DNA of 64,000 bases. It comes from Planctomycetota bacterium. GTDB taxonomy: Bacteria; Planctomycetota; UBA1135; UBA2386. Under the pieces are notes generated by a model. The model had not been told where the DNA came from and searched no databases. It worked only from the letters and a program-made list of their open reading frames with translations. The translations under genes and the position numbers were made by a program. This document shows positions 52,834 through 62,053 of the stretch, piece after piece (positions within the stretch are counted from its first letter, which is position 1; every line of letters begins with the position of its first letter). The stretch spans positions 1 to 64,000 of the forward strand of contig JAHBXX010000014.1 in the NCBI GenBank assembly GCA_019636245.1, in the 5' to 3' direction.

Positions 52834-53861
52834 TCGGCGGCGCGGTCGCCGGCCTTCCGGGTCGGCCGCCGGCGCCAGAGGCCCCGCCACAGGGCGCCGA
52901 GACGTTGCGACCAGCCTGATGCCGCGGGCGGCTCGCCGCTGCGCACCCGGCGCAGGTCCTCGAGCAGTGCGTTGGTGTCGGCGTAGGGGGAGAGCTGGCC
53001 GGGATCGAGCCTGTGCAGCAGGCCGCGCACTGCGGCGCGCTCGCCAGGCGAAGGGAGATGCACGCGGCCGGACCCGGCGTCCTCGTGGTCGCCCGCGACG
53101 AGTGCGTCGCGCAGCAGGCCGCAGACGGCGGCGACGTCGAGCGCGGGCGTCGCGGGGCGTCCCAGCAGGGCCGCGACACCGAAGCCGGTCACGTGGCTGC
53201 GCCCGGCGCCATCGAGGGCGATCCGGGTCGGCGTCAGGTCGCCGTGGGCGATGCCGATCGCGTGGGCGGCGCGCAGCAGGTCGGCGACGGTCTCGAACGT
53301 GCCGAGCACCGCCAGCAGCCAGGCGCGCGAGCCGGCATGCGGCAGCAGCGTGCCCTCCCCGTCGGTGGCGGGCCGCCGCTGCCGATCGAGCTCCGTGGCC
53401 AGGTCGTGCCCGACGACGTGGTCGCGTGCGAACCAGAACGTGGCCGCCAGCCGCCCGTGCTCGTGCACGCGGACGTGCGCGGGATGCCGCAGTTCGTTCA
53501 TGCGGTGGGCGGTGCGGACGAAGGCCGTGACCCGGTCGTCGGCGACCGACGGCGGCAGCGGCACCACTTCGATCTCGACGCGATGGCCGTGCGTGGCGTG
53601 GCGTGCCAGGTTGCGGCCGGTACCGCCTTCGCCGCCGGGTTCCAGTCGGTAGGGGCCGAGCGTGGTCCCGAGCGCCGCGTCGGTCGCCAGGTCGGGCGGC
53701 GACAGGAAGTGCTCCGGCGGCTCGAGGGCGAGCAGTTCGAGGACTTGCGCGCGCAGCGCCGGATCGGCGCAGTTGCGGCGCAGGAACGACTCGCGCAGGC
53801 CGGCCGGCTGCTCGAGGGCGCCGAGGAACAGGTCGCGCAGCGGGGGGGCGGCCTCGGTCAC
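52821..53861 (-). CDS. Pseudokinase coupled to an ECF sigma factor
   Basis: 346 residues from a GTG at 53859-53861 that overlaps the sigma-factor stop by 4 bp. The N-terminal ~65 residues are a short helical region (RDLFLGALEQPAG, RRNCADPALRAQVLELLAL) also found in planctomycete kinases. The rest follows a protein kinase fold (LGPYRLEPGGEGGTGRNLARH in part; AAHAIGIAHGDLTPTRI). Key residues are missing: the VAIK Lys is Glu (VEIEVVPLP), HxDxxxxN reads HGDLTPTR, and DFG reads TGFGVA. It is thus predicted catalytically dead. It probably binds or controls the sigma factor encoded with it. Confidence 0.75.
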   Translation of the reverse strand: MTEAAPPLRDLFLGALEQPAGLRESFLRRNCADPALRAQVLELLALEPPEHFLSPPDLATDAALGTTLGPYRLEPGGEGGTGRNLARHATHGHRVEIEVVPLPPSVADDRVTAFVRTAHRMNELRHPAHVRVHEHGRLAATFWFARDHVVGHDLATELDRQRRPATDGEGTLLPHAGSRAWLLAVLGTFETVADLLRAAHAIGIAHGDLTPTRIALDGAGRSHVTGFGVAALLGRPATPALDVAAVCGLLRDALVAGDHEDAGSGRVHLPSPGERAAVRGLLHRLDPGQLSPYADTNALLEDLRRVRSGEPPAASGWSQRLGALWRGLWRRRPTRKAGDRAADQRP

Positions 53862-54403
53862 GGTTGCAGCTCCCTGGCCAGGCGCGCGCGGGCGAGCCGC
53901 CACAGCCGCGTGATCGTGCGCGACGACACCTGCATCGCCGTCGCGCACTCCTCCAGCGAGAGACCGACGAAGAACCGCAGGTCGATGAGCCGCACCGTGT
54001 CGGGGTCGTCGCGGCCGATGCGTTCGAGGGCGTCGTTGACCGCCAGCAGGTCGCCGACGCGGGCTTCGTAGCGGTCGACGATGTCGTCGAGCAGGTGGCG
54101 CTCGGCCTCGCGGCGGCGACGGGCGGCGCTGCTGCGGCGGTGGTCGATCAGCAGGTGGCGCATGACCCTGGCCGCCGTGCGCAGGAAGTGCTCGCGCCCG
54201 AACTGGCGGTTCGGATCGCGCCGGCACAGCGCCAGGTAGGCCTCGTTGATCAGGGCGGTGGCGTCGACGGAGCCCGATCGGCGGGAGAGATTGTGCGCGA
54301 TGGCGTGCAGCTCGCCATAGACGAGGGCGAACAGTTCTCCGGCGGCCTGGGCGTCGTCCGGTCGGGTGGCCGGATCGTCAGGATGGTCCGCCACGGGCTC
54401 CAT
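53858..54403 (-). CDS. ECF-type RNA polymerase sigma factor
   Basis: 181 residues from the ATG at 54401-54403. Region 2 carries ELFALVYGELHAIAHNLSRR, TALINEAYLALCRRD and HFLRTAARVMRHLLIDHRR. Region 4 carries RLIDLRFFVGLSLEECATAM and VSSRTITRLWRLARARL. The pattern matches the planctomycete-rich TIGR02999 (Sig-70_X6) group, which is typically encoded with Ser/Thr kinases instead of an anti-sigma factor. The downstream pseudokinase is translationally coupled. The ~520-bp region upstream holds strong inverted repeats. Confidence 0.9.
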   Translation of the reverse strand: MEPVADHPDDPATRPDDAQAAGELFALVYGELHAIAHNLSRRSGSVDATALINEAYLALCRRDPNRQFGREHFLRTAARVMRHLLIDHRRSSAARRRREAERHLLDDIVDRYEARVGDLLAVNDALERIGRDDPDTVRLIDLRFFVGLSLEECATAMQVSSRTITRLWRLARARLARELQP

Positions 54404-54927
54404 GGGCCGCTTCTCGGGCTGGGGGGGGCATGCAGCGCGGGGTTCGCCAGCGGCACCTGCCGCCGGGGCCGTGCGGCACCGCGCCCCAGCATACGGCGGG
54501 AAACGGTGGGCCGCCGGCACCGGCGCAGGCGAGTGCGCACGGTGCCGGACGGCCCGATCCCCTTTGCTGCCGAAGTTGGCGCGCCGGCCCGGCGAGGGGC
54601 CTGCGCCGAAGAAAGCGCGAGGGTCGACCTGTCGCGTGGGGCCGCGGTTGCCTCGGCAAAGGGATCGAGGGCAACCGCGGGTCGCGGAGAGTGTGGGCAC
54701 GCAAGCCGGATCCGGAGGCTGTTGGGGCAGGCGACGGGGTCATGCCTTGCGTGCACTGGCAAGGCGTTGGGCGAGCCTCCGGACGGACAGGATTTCTGCG
54801 ATTTTGGCGAGCCGGGGTCCGGTGCGGACGGGTGGCAACCACGGATGTCCTGCCGGCGGCCGGAGCAGCCGGTCGCCGCCGGCCGGTCCCGGCGAAACTC
54901 CTGCCCCCGCCCGCGGTTGGCCCTGGC
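54404..54927. other. Long intergenic region with nested inverted repeats
   Basis: No gene is seen. The region lies between the sigma factor start (-) and DUF523 (+). Inverted repeats: (1) CCGCGGTTGCC (54642-54652) with GGCAACCGCGG (54670-54680), extended by an inner TCG/CGA. (2) A palindrome CCGGATCCGG (54706-54715). (3) CCGGAGGC (54712-54719) with GCCTCCGG (54775-54782), enclosing GCCTTGC (54744-54750) with GCAAGGC (54759-54765). (4) GCCGGCGGC (54852-54860) with GCCGCCGGC (54875-54883). It may be a structured leader of the DUF523 gene, a small RNA, or regulatory DNA for the sigma gene. Confidence 0.55.
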
Positions 54928-55563
54928 ATGCTCCTGCCCCACGAGGTCGATGCGGTCGGGCGGCTGCGGGTGCCCGAGGCCGGCGATCCCCTGCGCATCC
55001 TCGTCAGCGCGTGCCTCCTGGGCCGCCCCTGCGCCGTCGACGGCACGGACTCCGGCATGGGCGGAGCCCTGGGCGACCTGCTCGATCTGCCCACGGTGCG
55101 CGTGATCCCGTTCTGCCCCGAGCACCATGGTCTCGGGACGCCCCGAGGCATGCCGGACATCCATGGGGGCGACGGCCGGGACGTGCTCGACGGCAGGGCG
55201 GTCGTGCGGGACGAACACGGCAACGACCTCACCGCGGGCATGCTCGCCGGTGCCGCGGCGATGCTCGCGGTCGCGCGCCAGCACGCCGTCGAGCTCGCGA
55301 TCCTCGTCGACATGAGCGCCGCCTGCGGCAGCCAGGTCATCAGCGACGGCGGCCGGCTGGTGGCCGAGCGCCGTTACCGCCGGGGCGTCGGCGTCGCCAC
55401 GGCCCTGTTGCTGCGCCACGGCGTGCCCGTGGTGAGCCAGCGGGACCACCGCACGCTCGGGCGGCTGCGGGAACGGCTGCAGCCGGGGTTCGTCGCCGAC
55501 CCGGGCGCCCGCGACCACCACGAAACCGACTGGTATCGCGGCTACTTCGGCGCTGGGACCTGA
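54928..55563 (+). CDS. DUF523 domain protein
   Basis: 211 residues from the ATG at 54928. It has the DUF523 hallmarks: RILVSACLLGRPCAVDG near the N-terminus, IPFCPEHHGLGTPRGMPDI (usually CPExxGGLPTPR), and SAACGSQVISDGG in the second half, where most members have SPSCG. The conserved Cys residues suggest a metal or Fe-S site. Its function is unknown. The C-terminal ~20 residues (DHHETDWYRGYFGAGT) extend beyond the usual domain. A structured intergenic region precedes it. Confidence 0.85.
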   Translation: MLLPHEVDAVGRLRVPEAGDPLRILVSACLLGRPCAVDGTDSGMGGALGDLLDLPTVRVIPFCPEHHGLGTPRGMPDIHGGDGRDVLDGRAVVRDEHGNDLTAGMLAGAAAMLAVARQHAVELAILVDMSAACGSQVISDGGRLVAERRYRRGVGVATALLLRHGVPVVSQRDHRTLGRLRERLQPGFVADPGARDHHETDWYRGYFGAGT

Positions 55564-55621
55564 GCGCCACGGGCTCCGTCGCCTGCGCGGCACCCCACGG
55601 TCTTCGGCCGGCGGCGCCACC

Positions 55622-57664
55622 GTGCAAGGCGATCCGTGGCCGCGGTGCGCCGCCTCGTTATGGTCTGCGACCACGCCGGAGGCGCCCACGAACGACGACC
55701 TGACACCACCTCCGCCCCCGGCCGGCGGCCGCCGCGGGCACCGTGCGCTCGTCGTGCTGCTGGCGGCGGCCTTCGCCGCGGTCGCGGTGCGGCTGGCCTG
55801 GATCGGCGACGACGCCTACATCACGCTGCGCTGTGTCGAGAACTGGGTCGGCGGCCGCGGCCTGCGCTGGAACGTCGACGACCGGGTGCAGACCTTCACG
55901 CACCCGCTGTGGATGCTCCTGCTGGCGCTCGGCCGCTCCCTGTCGGGCGAGGTCTTCTACACGGCGATCGCCCTCGGCCTCGCCTGCGCCACCACCGCGG
56001 TGGCGTGGCTGCTGCGCGTGACCCGGTCGCCGGCCGCGCTCGGCCTGGTCGGGTTCGCCGTGCTGACGGCGCATGCATTCGGCGACTACGCCACCTCGGG
56101 GCTGGAGACGTCGCTGACCTACCTGCTGCTGGTCGCGTTCGCCGCCGTCGCGACGGCCCCGCCCCAGCCGCGCGGCTGGTTCCTGACCGCGCTGTGCGCA
56201 GCGCTGGCGGCGACCAACCGCATGGACCTCGCGCTGCTCTGCGCCCCGGGCGCGCTGGCGGGGATGCGCGGTCTGCCGTGGCGCCGGCGCCTCGTCCATG
56301 GCCTGCTCGGCGCGTTGCCATTCGTGGCCTGGCTGCTCTTCGCCGCGATCTACTACGGCTCGCCGCTGCCGGTCACCGCGCACGCGAAGGCGTTCGGCCT
56401 CGGCGTGCCGGCGGGCGAACTCGCCGCCCAGGGGCTGCGCTACCTGTGGCAGGCGTGCACCACCGACCCGGTGCTGCCGACCACGATCGCGTCCGGCTTC
56501 GCGCTCGGCGTGCGCGACCGCCGCCTGCGCTGGCTCGCGGCCGGCATGCCGCTCTACCTCGCCTACGTGGTCAGGGTCGGCGGCGACTTCATGCAGGGGC
56601 GCTTCCTGCTGCCGCCGTTCGTGCTGGCGCTGTGGTGCCTGGCCCGCGCCGAACGGCCGCTGCGCGGCTGGCGGCTCGAGGCGGTGCTGGCCGTCGCGCT
56701 GCTCGCGGGCGCGCTGGCGGCGCCGCCGCACTGGCTGCGGGCGCCCGCCGCCGACCCGATCCAGTACACGCCCGAGCAGATCGCCGCCGCGCACGGCATC
56801 GTCGACGAGCGGCGCAACTACTACGGCACGCAGGGGCTGCTGAGTCCGCTCCGGCACGGCACGCTCGAGTTCGGGGCGATGAACCGCTTCCCGATCGTCT
56901 GGCCCGAGGAGCGCACCACGCGCTGGCTCGCGGTCGGCGGCGCCACCGGAGCGTTCGGCTACGGCGCCGGCACGCTCGGCCACCTGGTCGATCCCCTGCT
57001 GTGCGATCCGCTGCTGGCGCGGCTGCCGGCGCACCGGCCCGCCGAATGGCGCATCGGCCACGTGCTGCGGCGCATTCCCGAGGGCTACCTCGAGAGCCTC
57101 GCGGCGGGCGAGAACCGCATCCTGCATCCGGGGCTGCGGCGCTACTACGACGCGCTGCGAACGGCCACGACGGCGCCGATCTGGGCCGGCGAACGATGGC
57201 GCACGCTGCTGGCGCTGTGGGCGGGCGCCTACGACGACGACCTGCGCGCCTTCGTCGCCGAGCACTACCGCACGCCGCCGCGGGTCGAGGTGGCGCCGGC
57301 CGACGCCATGCGGCCGATCGCGCGCGGTACCTACTGGTTCGACGAGCCGGCGGCCATCCTGGTGCACGACGGCGGCGTCGCCGTGCGCTTCGGCGCACCG
57401 GTCGCCGCGGCGTCGCTGCGGCTGTCGATCGCGGGGCTGTACGCGTTCCGGTTGACCTTCCGCCGCGCCGGCCTCGACCTCGACCACGCGAGCGTGGTGC
57501 CGACCGGCCATGCGCTCGAGATGCAGCGCCTGCAGCCGGTCGAGGTCGTCGTGCCGGCGGCAGCGACCGGCTTCGACGAACTGTGGCTCGACGTGGTCGC
57601 GCACGAGGCGTCGCACCTCGGCGTCACGCGGCCGGCGTTCGGCGGCCTGCAGCTGCCTCAGTGA
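55622..57664 (+). CDS. Multi-pass glycosyltransferase (GT-C, arabinofuranosyltransferase-like)
   Basis: Up to 680 residues; the start is uncertain (GTG at 55622, with a Pro-rich stretch before the first helix). It is a GT-C enzyme: helix 1 ALVVLLAAAFAAVAVRLAWI is followed by the DD motif loop GDDAYITLRCVENWVGGRGL and VQTFTHPLWMLLLALG. That loop pattern is typical of AftB-like polyprenyl-phosphate-sugar-dependent transferases. About ten helices and a soluble C-terminal domain (from about residue 400) follow. It probably transfers sugar from a lipid carrier on the outer face of the inner membrane. Its end overlaps the convergent gene by 7 bp. Confidence 0.75.
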   Translation: MQGDPWPRCAASLWSATTPEAPTNDDLTPPPPPAGGRRGHRALVVLLAAAFAAVAVRLAWIGDDAYITLRCVENWVGGRGLRWNVDDRVQTFTHPLWMLLLALGRSLSGEVFYTAIALGLACATTAVAWLLRVTRSPAALGLVGFAVLTAHAFGDYATSGLETSLTYLLLVAFAAVATAPPQPRGWFLTALCAALAATNRMDLALLCAPGALAGMRGLPWRRRLVHGLLGALPFVAWLLFAAIYYGSPLPVTAHAKAFGLGVPAGELAAQGLRYLWQACTTDPVLPTTIASGFALGVRDRRLRWLAAGMPLYLAYVVRVGGDFMQGRFLLPPFVLALWCLARAERPLRGWRLEAVLAVALLAGALAAPPHWLRAPAADPIQYTPEQIAAAHGIVDERRNYYGTQGLLSPLRHGTLEFGAMNRFPIVWPEERTTRWLAVGGATGAFGYGAGTLGHLVDPLLCDPLLARLPAHRPAEWRIGHVLRRIPEGYLESLAAGENRILHPGLRRYYDALRTATTAPIWAGERWRTLLALWAGAYDDDLRAFVAEHYRTPPRVEVAPADAMRPIARGTYWFDEPAAILVHDGGVAVRFGAPVAAASLRLSIAGLYAFRLTFRRAGLDLDHASVVPTGHALEMQRLQPVEVVVPAAATGFDELWLDVVAHEASHLGVTRPAFGGLQLPQ

Positions 57665-59376
57665 GGCGGCGCGCGCCGTATCCGCAGCGGCGCGCTGACC
57701 GGCATGGCGTCGAGCCGTTCGCCGGCGCGCCAGTCGGGCACGCGGCGCAGGCGCAGCCACACGTCGCGGTCGGTGGGCAGGAACGCCCAGGCATCGCCGG
57801 GCAGGGTCACCGCGTCGCCGCCGAACGGGAAGAACCACTCGTGCGACGCCAGCCAGACGCGGCCGCCGGCGTCGAACGCGTAGAGCGAGTAGCGGGCGTC
57901 GGCCGGGGCGCCGGCGTCGTGCCAGCGCAGCGCCGGCGGGGCGCTGCACGGCGCCTCGGGCGGCGGCGACCGCCACTCGATGCCCGCCGCCGGCGCGTCG
58001 GTGGCGACGACGATGCCGTCGACCAGGGTCGCGTGGTGGGCGTCCGCCGGCGCCGAGGCCGGATCGAAGCGCGGCGCGAACCAGCCGAACGCGACCCACG
58101 CCGCGACCGCCGGCGGCAGCAGGCCGAGCACCCAGGCGTGGCGGCCGAGGCGCAGCAGGCCGCCGAGGTGCACGAGGCCCGCGGCGAGCAGCACGGCGGC
58201 GGGTCCGACCGCCGGGAACAGGAGCCGCGCCTGCGGCTGCGGCGCCGACAGGTTGAACCACGCCGTGCCGGCGAACACGAGCCCGCAGGCGCCGAGCAGC
58301 AGGGGCAGCGGCTGCGGCAGCGCGGCGCGGCATGGGCCCACGCGGTGCGCCAGCAGTCCGGCCAGCGCCAGGCCCGCGCCCGTCGCGCCCGACGCCAGCA
58401 GCGCCGGATGCGGCGGCAGCGCGAACCAGCCGAAGTTGCCGAACAGCGAGGCGAACACCTGCGGCAGGAAGCCGCCCCAGAACCACGGCCAGCGGTACTC
58501 GGCCGGGATGGTCGCGAAGGCGGCGTCGTGCACGTTCATCGCCAGCGGATCGCCGTAGAGCTGCAGGTTGCGCACCAGCAGCGGCAGGCCGAGCGCCGCG
58601 GCGACCAGCAGGGCGCCGAGAGCGGGGCCCCACGCGCGCCGGTCGCGGCGCCCGGCCCGCCAGAGCGCCGCCAGCGCCAGCAGGCCGAGGAAGGCCGTGG
58701 TGAGCTTCGTGCACGCCGCGGCGCCGAGCAGCGCGCCGAGCCCGAGCGCGCGCGGCCACGGCAGCGCGCCGTCGCGCCAGACCCGCGCCAGCAGCGCCAG
58801 CGTCGCGGTGGCGACCAGCGTCGCCAGCGTGTCGTTGCCGAGCACGCCGTGCACGAACGACCACATCGGCAGGCAGGCGACCAGCAGCACCGCGGCGTCG
58901 GCCGTGGCGGGGCGATCGGGACAGGCGATGCGCGCGAGCCGGTGCACCGCGAGCAGCGACAGCAGCCCCAGCAGCACCGACACCGCGCGCAGCGCGGCGA
59001 GCGTGCGGTGCGCGCGGGCGCGTGGCGGCCGTTCGTCGCCGCCGTGCAGCCAGTGCAGGGCGCTCGGCTGCCGGAACGCCGGGTTCGGCACCGTCGAGAA
59101 CACCGTGTCGCTGGCGCCGAGCGCGTCGAGCGCCGTGGCCAGCAGCGCGTAGTAGAGCGGCGGATGGTGGGCGAGCGCCGCCTGGTCGAGCGGCGCCGCG
59201 CCGTGGCCGGGCGCGACCGGCAGCGTGCCGGCGTTCGCGAGGTGCCACGCGTACTGGTAGTGCGCGTTCTCGTCGGGGCCCTCGAAGCACGGCGTGCGCA
59301 GCAGGTAGCTGGTCGCCAGGGCCACGTGGCACACGAGGGCGAGCCAGAGCAGCGGGCGGCGCGTCACGCTGCGCAC
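57658..59376 (-). CDS. Multi-pass membrane glycosyltransferase-like protein (DUF2142/GT39 type)
   Basis: 572 residues from the ATG at 59374-59376. After a first helix (LLWLALVCHVALATSYLL) comes FEGPDENAHYQYAWHLANAG, which corresponds to the PPDEPAHFxYxxxL loop of DUF2142/PMT-like proteins with the catalytic acidic pair. About eleven helices follow (LGALLGAAACTKLTTAFLGL, LFPAVGPAAVLLAAGLVHL), then a soluble tail of about 150 residues. It probably uses lipid-linked sugars outside the cell membrane. It is divergent from the serine hydrolase gene with only 29 bp between starts. Confidence 0.75.
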   Translation of the reverse strand: MRSVTRRPLLWLALVCHVALATSYLLRTPCFEGPDENAHYQYAWHLANAGTLPVAPGHGAAPLDQAALAHHPPLYYALLATALDALGASDTVFSTVPNPAFRQPSALHWLHGGDERPPRARAHRTLAALRAVSVLLGLLSLLAVHRLARIACPDRPATADAAVLLVACLPMWSFVHGVLGNDTLATLVATATLALLARVWRDGALPWPRALGLGALLGAAACTKLTTAFLGLLALAALWRAGRRDRRAWGPALGALLVAAALGLPLLVRNLQLYGDPLAMNVHDAAFATIPAEYRWPWFWGGFLPQVFASLFGNFGWFALPPHPALLASGATGAGLALAGLLAHRVGPCRAALPQPLPLLLGACGLVFAGTAWFNLSAPQPQARLLFPAVGPAAVLLAAGLVHLGGLLRLGRHAWVLGLLPPAVAAWVAFGWFAPRFDPASAPADAHHATLVDGIVVATDAPAAGIEWRSPPPEAPCSAPPALRWHDAGAPADARYSLYAFDAGGRVWLASHEWFFPFGGDAVTLPGDAWAFLPTDRDVWLRLRRVPDWRAGERLDAMPVSAPLRIRRAPPH

Positions 59377-59405
59377 TCTACGCGCGGCGCCGTAGGATCG
59401 GCGGC

Positions 59406-60767
59406 GTGAACTCCCTCCCAGCCGTGGCGCGGCTCGCTGCCGCCTCGTCGTTCGCCGTCCTGCTCGCCGCGCAGACCCCGGCCTGGATCCCGTCGGTCGA
59501 CGCGCTGGCCGCCGAGGCCCTGCGGCGGCCGGGCGCCGTCGGTTTCAGCGTCGGCGTCGCCAAGGACGGTCACCTGCTGCTCGCCAAGGGCTACGGGCTC
59601 GCCGAGGCCGAACACCGCGTGGCCGCGGCGCCGTGGACGAAGTTCCGCATCGGCTCGGTGACCAAGCAGTTCACGGCCGCGCTGGTGATGCGGCTCGTCG
59701 AGCAGGGCAGGGTCGCGCTCGACGACGAACTGGCGCGCTACGTGCCCGACTTCCCGCTGCAGGGCAGGAAGGTCACGGTGCAGATGCTGCTCGACCACAC
59801 CAGCGGCATCCCGAGCTACACCGACCTCGGCGAGGAATGGCAGAAGGTCTGGCCGCTCGAGCTGTCGCACGCCGAACTGCTGGCGCTGGTTGCGGGCAAG
59901 CCGTTCGACTTCGAGCCGGGCACGGACTGGCGCTACAACAACACCGGCTACTACCTGCTCGGCATGCTGCTCGAGCAGGTGCACGGCCAGCCGTTCGCGG
60001 CGATCGTGCGGCAGGAGCTCGCCGTGCCGCTCGGCCTCGCCGACACGCGCTACGACAGCCAGCGCGACCTGATCGAGGACCGCGCCCAGGGCTACGGCTT
60101 CGTGGACGGCCGGCTGGTCAACGACCTGCACCTGGGCATGAGCCAGCCCGGCGCCGCCGGCGGGCTGTTGTCGACCGGCGGCGACCTCGTGCGCTGGTCG
60201 ATGGCGCTGGCCGGCGGCAAGGTCGTGTCTGCGGCGTCCTACGGTCGCATGGCGACGTCGGGCGTGCTGCCCGACGGCCGCGACACGCACTACGGCTTCG
60301 GCCTGATCGTCGGCGACGTCGAGGGGCGGCCGGCGGTCCACCACGGCGGCGGCATCTTCGGCTTCAACTCGATCCTGCTGCACGTGATCGGCGACGACCT
60401 GCACGTGGCGGTGGTCAGCAACGGCGAACACGCGAACGCGCAATCGCTCGCCGAGGCGATCGTGCGCGAGGTGCTGGCGATCCCGGCGTTCGTGCCGAAG
60501 GACCTGCCGCTGCCCGCGGAGCTGCGCGACGTCCTGGTCGGCGAGTACGAACTCGATATCGGCATGGTGCTCGCGGTGACCGCGCACGGCGACCGTCTGC
60601 GCGCCGAGGGCAAGGCGCGCGGGCAGGCGGCGTTCGACCTCCTTTGGCAGGGCGGCCGCGAGTTCCGCGCTGGGTTCGACCCGAAGGTCAAGCTGGTGTT
60701 CGCCGCCGACGGCAAGCAGCTCCAGCTGCACCAGGGCGGCGGCGTGTTCACCGGCCGGCGGCGGTGA
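59406..60767 (+). CDS. Secreted serine hydrolase (class C beta-lactamase / DD-peptidase fold)
   Basis: 453 residues from a GTG at 59406. A Sec signal (ARLAAASSFAVLLAAQ) comes first. Active-site motifs: SVTK (S84, K87) in FRIGSVTKQFTAALV, YNN in DWRYNNTGYYLLGML, and HHGGG replacing KTG in PAVHHGGGIFGFNS. This matches the beta-lactamase-related family of esterases/peptidases (PF00144). A C-terminal ~90-residue beta domain (VGEYELDIGMVLAV and following) is common in such proteins. It probably acts in the periplasm. The substrate is unknown, and true beta-lactamase activity should not be assumed. Confidence 0.88.
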   Translation: MNSLPAVARLAAASSFAVLLAAQTPAWIPSVDALAAEALRRPGAVGFSVGVAKDGHLLLAKGYGLAEAEHRVAAAPWTKFRIGSVTKQFTAALVMRLVEQGRVALDDELARYVPDFPLQGRKVTVQMLLDHTSGIPSYTDLGEEWQKVWPLELSHAELLALVAGKPFDFEPGTDWRYNNTGYYLLGMLLEQVHGQPFAAIVRQELAVPLGLADTRYDSQRDLIEDRAQGYGFVDGRLVNDLHLGMSQPGAAGGLLSTGGDLVRWSMALAGGKVVSAASYGRMATSGVLPDGRDTHYGFGLIVGDVEGRPAVHHGGGIFGFNSILLHVIGDDLHVAVVSNGEHANAQSLAEAIVREVLAIPAFVPKDLPLPAELRDVLVGEYELDIGMVLAVTAHGDRLRAEGKARGQAAFDLLWQGGREFRAGFDPKVKLVFAADGKQLQLHQGGGVFTGRRR

Positions 60768-60840
60768 ACGGCGCCCGGCCGCGGCGCCGCCGGCGCGCCT
60801 TGACCCTGCGCGCCGGACTCCGGTAGGGTCCGCGCCCGCG

Positions 60841-62040
60841 ATGCGCATTCCGGCAAGCCCTGGCTCCGACCTGCGCCGCGGGGCGATCGAGGTCGCCGTC
60901 GCGCTGGCGTTCGGGGCGCTGGCCTACGCCCTGTCGTGCGTCCTGGTCTGGCCGGACCCGGTCAACAAGGGCTTCGGCGAACAGTTCGAGGGCATGTCGC
61001 GCCAGCCGCTGGCGCTGTGGGGGCAGTTCCCGCACCGCATCCTGGCGCCGCTGCTCGGCTGGCTGTGCGGCATGGGCGGCGACCGCTACCTGCTGTTCGT
61101 GCGCGGCCTGCACGTCGTCATGCTCGCCTGCGTGGTGCTCTACGCCCGTCGCCTCGGCTCGCGCCGCGGCGACGACCTGCTGATCGCGATCGCGGTCGCG
61201 GTCACCGCACCAGTGCAGATGTACAAGCAGCACTGGGTCGGCTACTGCGACCCGCTGGCCTACACGCTGAGCCTGCTGGCGCCGATCGCCGTGCGGCGGC
61301 GGGCGGTGTTCTGGCTGCTGTTCCTCGCCAACCTGCTGACGCACGAGCTGGCGGTGTTCCTGCTGCCGTGGCTGTGGTTCCTGCGCCGGCAGGTGGAACC
61401 GGCGTGGCGCCGCGACGTGCCGTGGGTCGCCGGCGCGCTCGCGAGCTACGCGGCGTTCTACCTGACGGTGCGCGCCGTCCGGCAGCCCACCTACGCGGCG
61501 GACTTCTTCCTCGACAACCCGCTGCTGCCGTGGGGGGCGCTCGCCTGCTGGATGATGGCGCTGACGCACTGGCTGCTCGCCTACGGGCCCGTGCTCGCGG
61601 TGCTGGCGTGGCACCAGCACACGCGCAGCCACGGCCGCGAACGCCGCCAGCTGTGGCTCGTGCTGGCCGGCGTGCTGATGATCCTGTCGATCGCGTTCGA
61701 CTGGATGCGCCACGCGAACCTGATCGTGTTGCCGTTCGTGCTCGCGTCGGCGCGCTTCCTCGCCGCCGGCCACCGCCGCGTCTACGCGGGGCTCGTCGCC
61801 GGATCGGTGGGGCTGCTGCTGTGGGTGCCGCCGTGGAGCGGCCATGCGCCGCCGACCAGCGACCTCTGGGGGCCGATGTTCGAGCTGGTGCTGGTGCCGA
61901 AGGACTTCGTTCGCGTGGTCACGCACTGGATCCCGGCGGTGTGGCCGATCCTCGCCGTGATCTACGCGCTGCTGGCCGCGGTCTGGCTGCTCGGCTGGGC
62001 GATGGCGCGCCGGGGGAACCGCGCGGCCGCCGCCGCCTGA
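60841..62040 (+). CDS. Multi-pass membrane protein, unknown
   Basis: 399 residues from the ATG at 60841. About ten hydrophobic helices are visible, for example ALAFGALAYALSCVLVW, FWLLFLANLLTHELAVFLL and VLMILSIAFDWMRHANLIVL. A large first loop contains GFGEQFEGMSRQPLALWGQF and PHRILAPLL. His/Glu/Asp residues at membrane borders (THELAVF, DWMRHAN) recall GT-C or EpsG/Wzy-like proteins, yet no diagnostic motif is certain. It lies 73 bp after the serine hydrolase on the same strand and converges on the M3 peptidase gene. Confidence 0.7.
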   Translation: MRIPASPGSDLRRGAIEVAVALAFGALAYALSCVLVWPDPVNKGFGEQFEGMSRQPLALWGQFPHRILAPLLGWLCGMGGDRYLLFVRGLHVVMLACVVLYARRLGSRRGDDLLIAIAVAVTAPVQMYKQHWVGYCDPLAYTLSLLAPIAVRRRAVFWLLFLANLLTHELAVFLLPWLWFLRRQVEPAWRRDVPWVAGALASYAAFYLTVRAVRQPTYAADFFLDNPLLPWGALACWMMALTHWLLAYGPVLAVLAWHQHTRSHGRERRQLWLVLAGVLMILSIAFDWMRHANLIVLPFVLASARFLAAGHRRVYAGLVAGSVGLLLWVPPWSGHAPPTSDLWGPMFELVLVPKDFVRVVTHWIPAVWPILAVIYALLAAVWLLGWAMARRGNRAAAAA

Positions 62041-62053
62041 CGAGGACCGCGGA

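Noticed and set aside
59406-60767. Calling the serine hydrolase an antibiotic-resistance beta-lactamase
   Set aside because: The KTG motif is replaced by an HGG-type motif and a C-terminal extra domain is present, both typical of esterase/peptidase relatives rather than AmpC.
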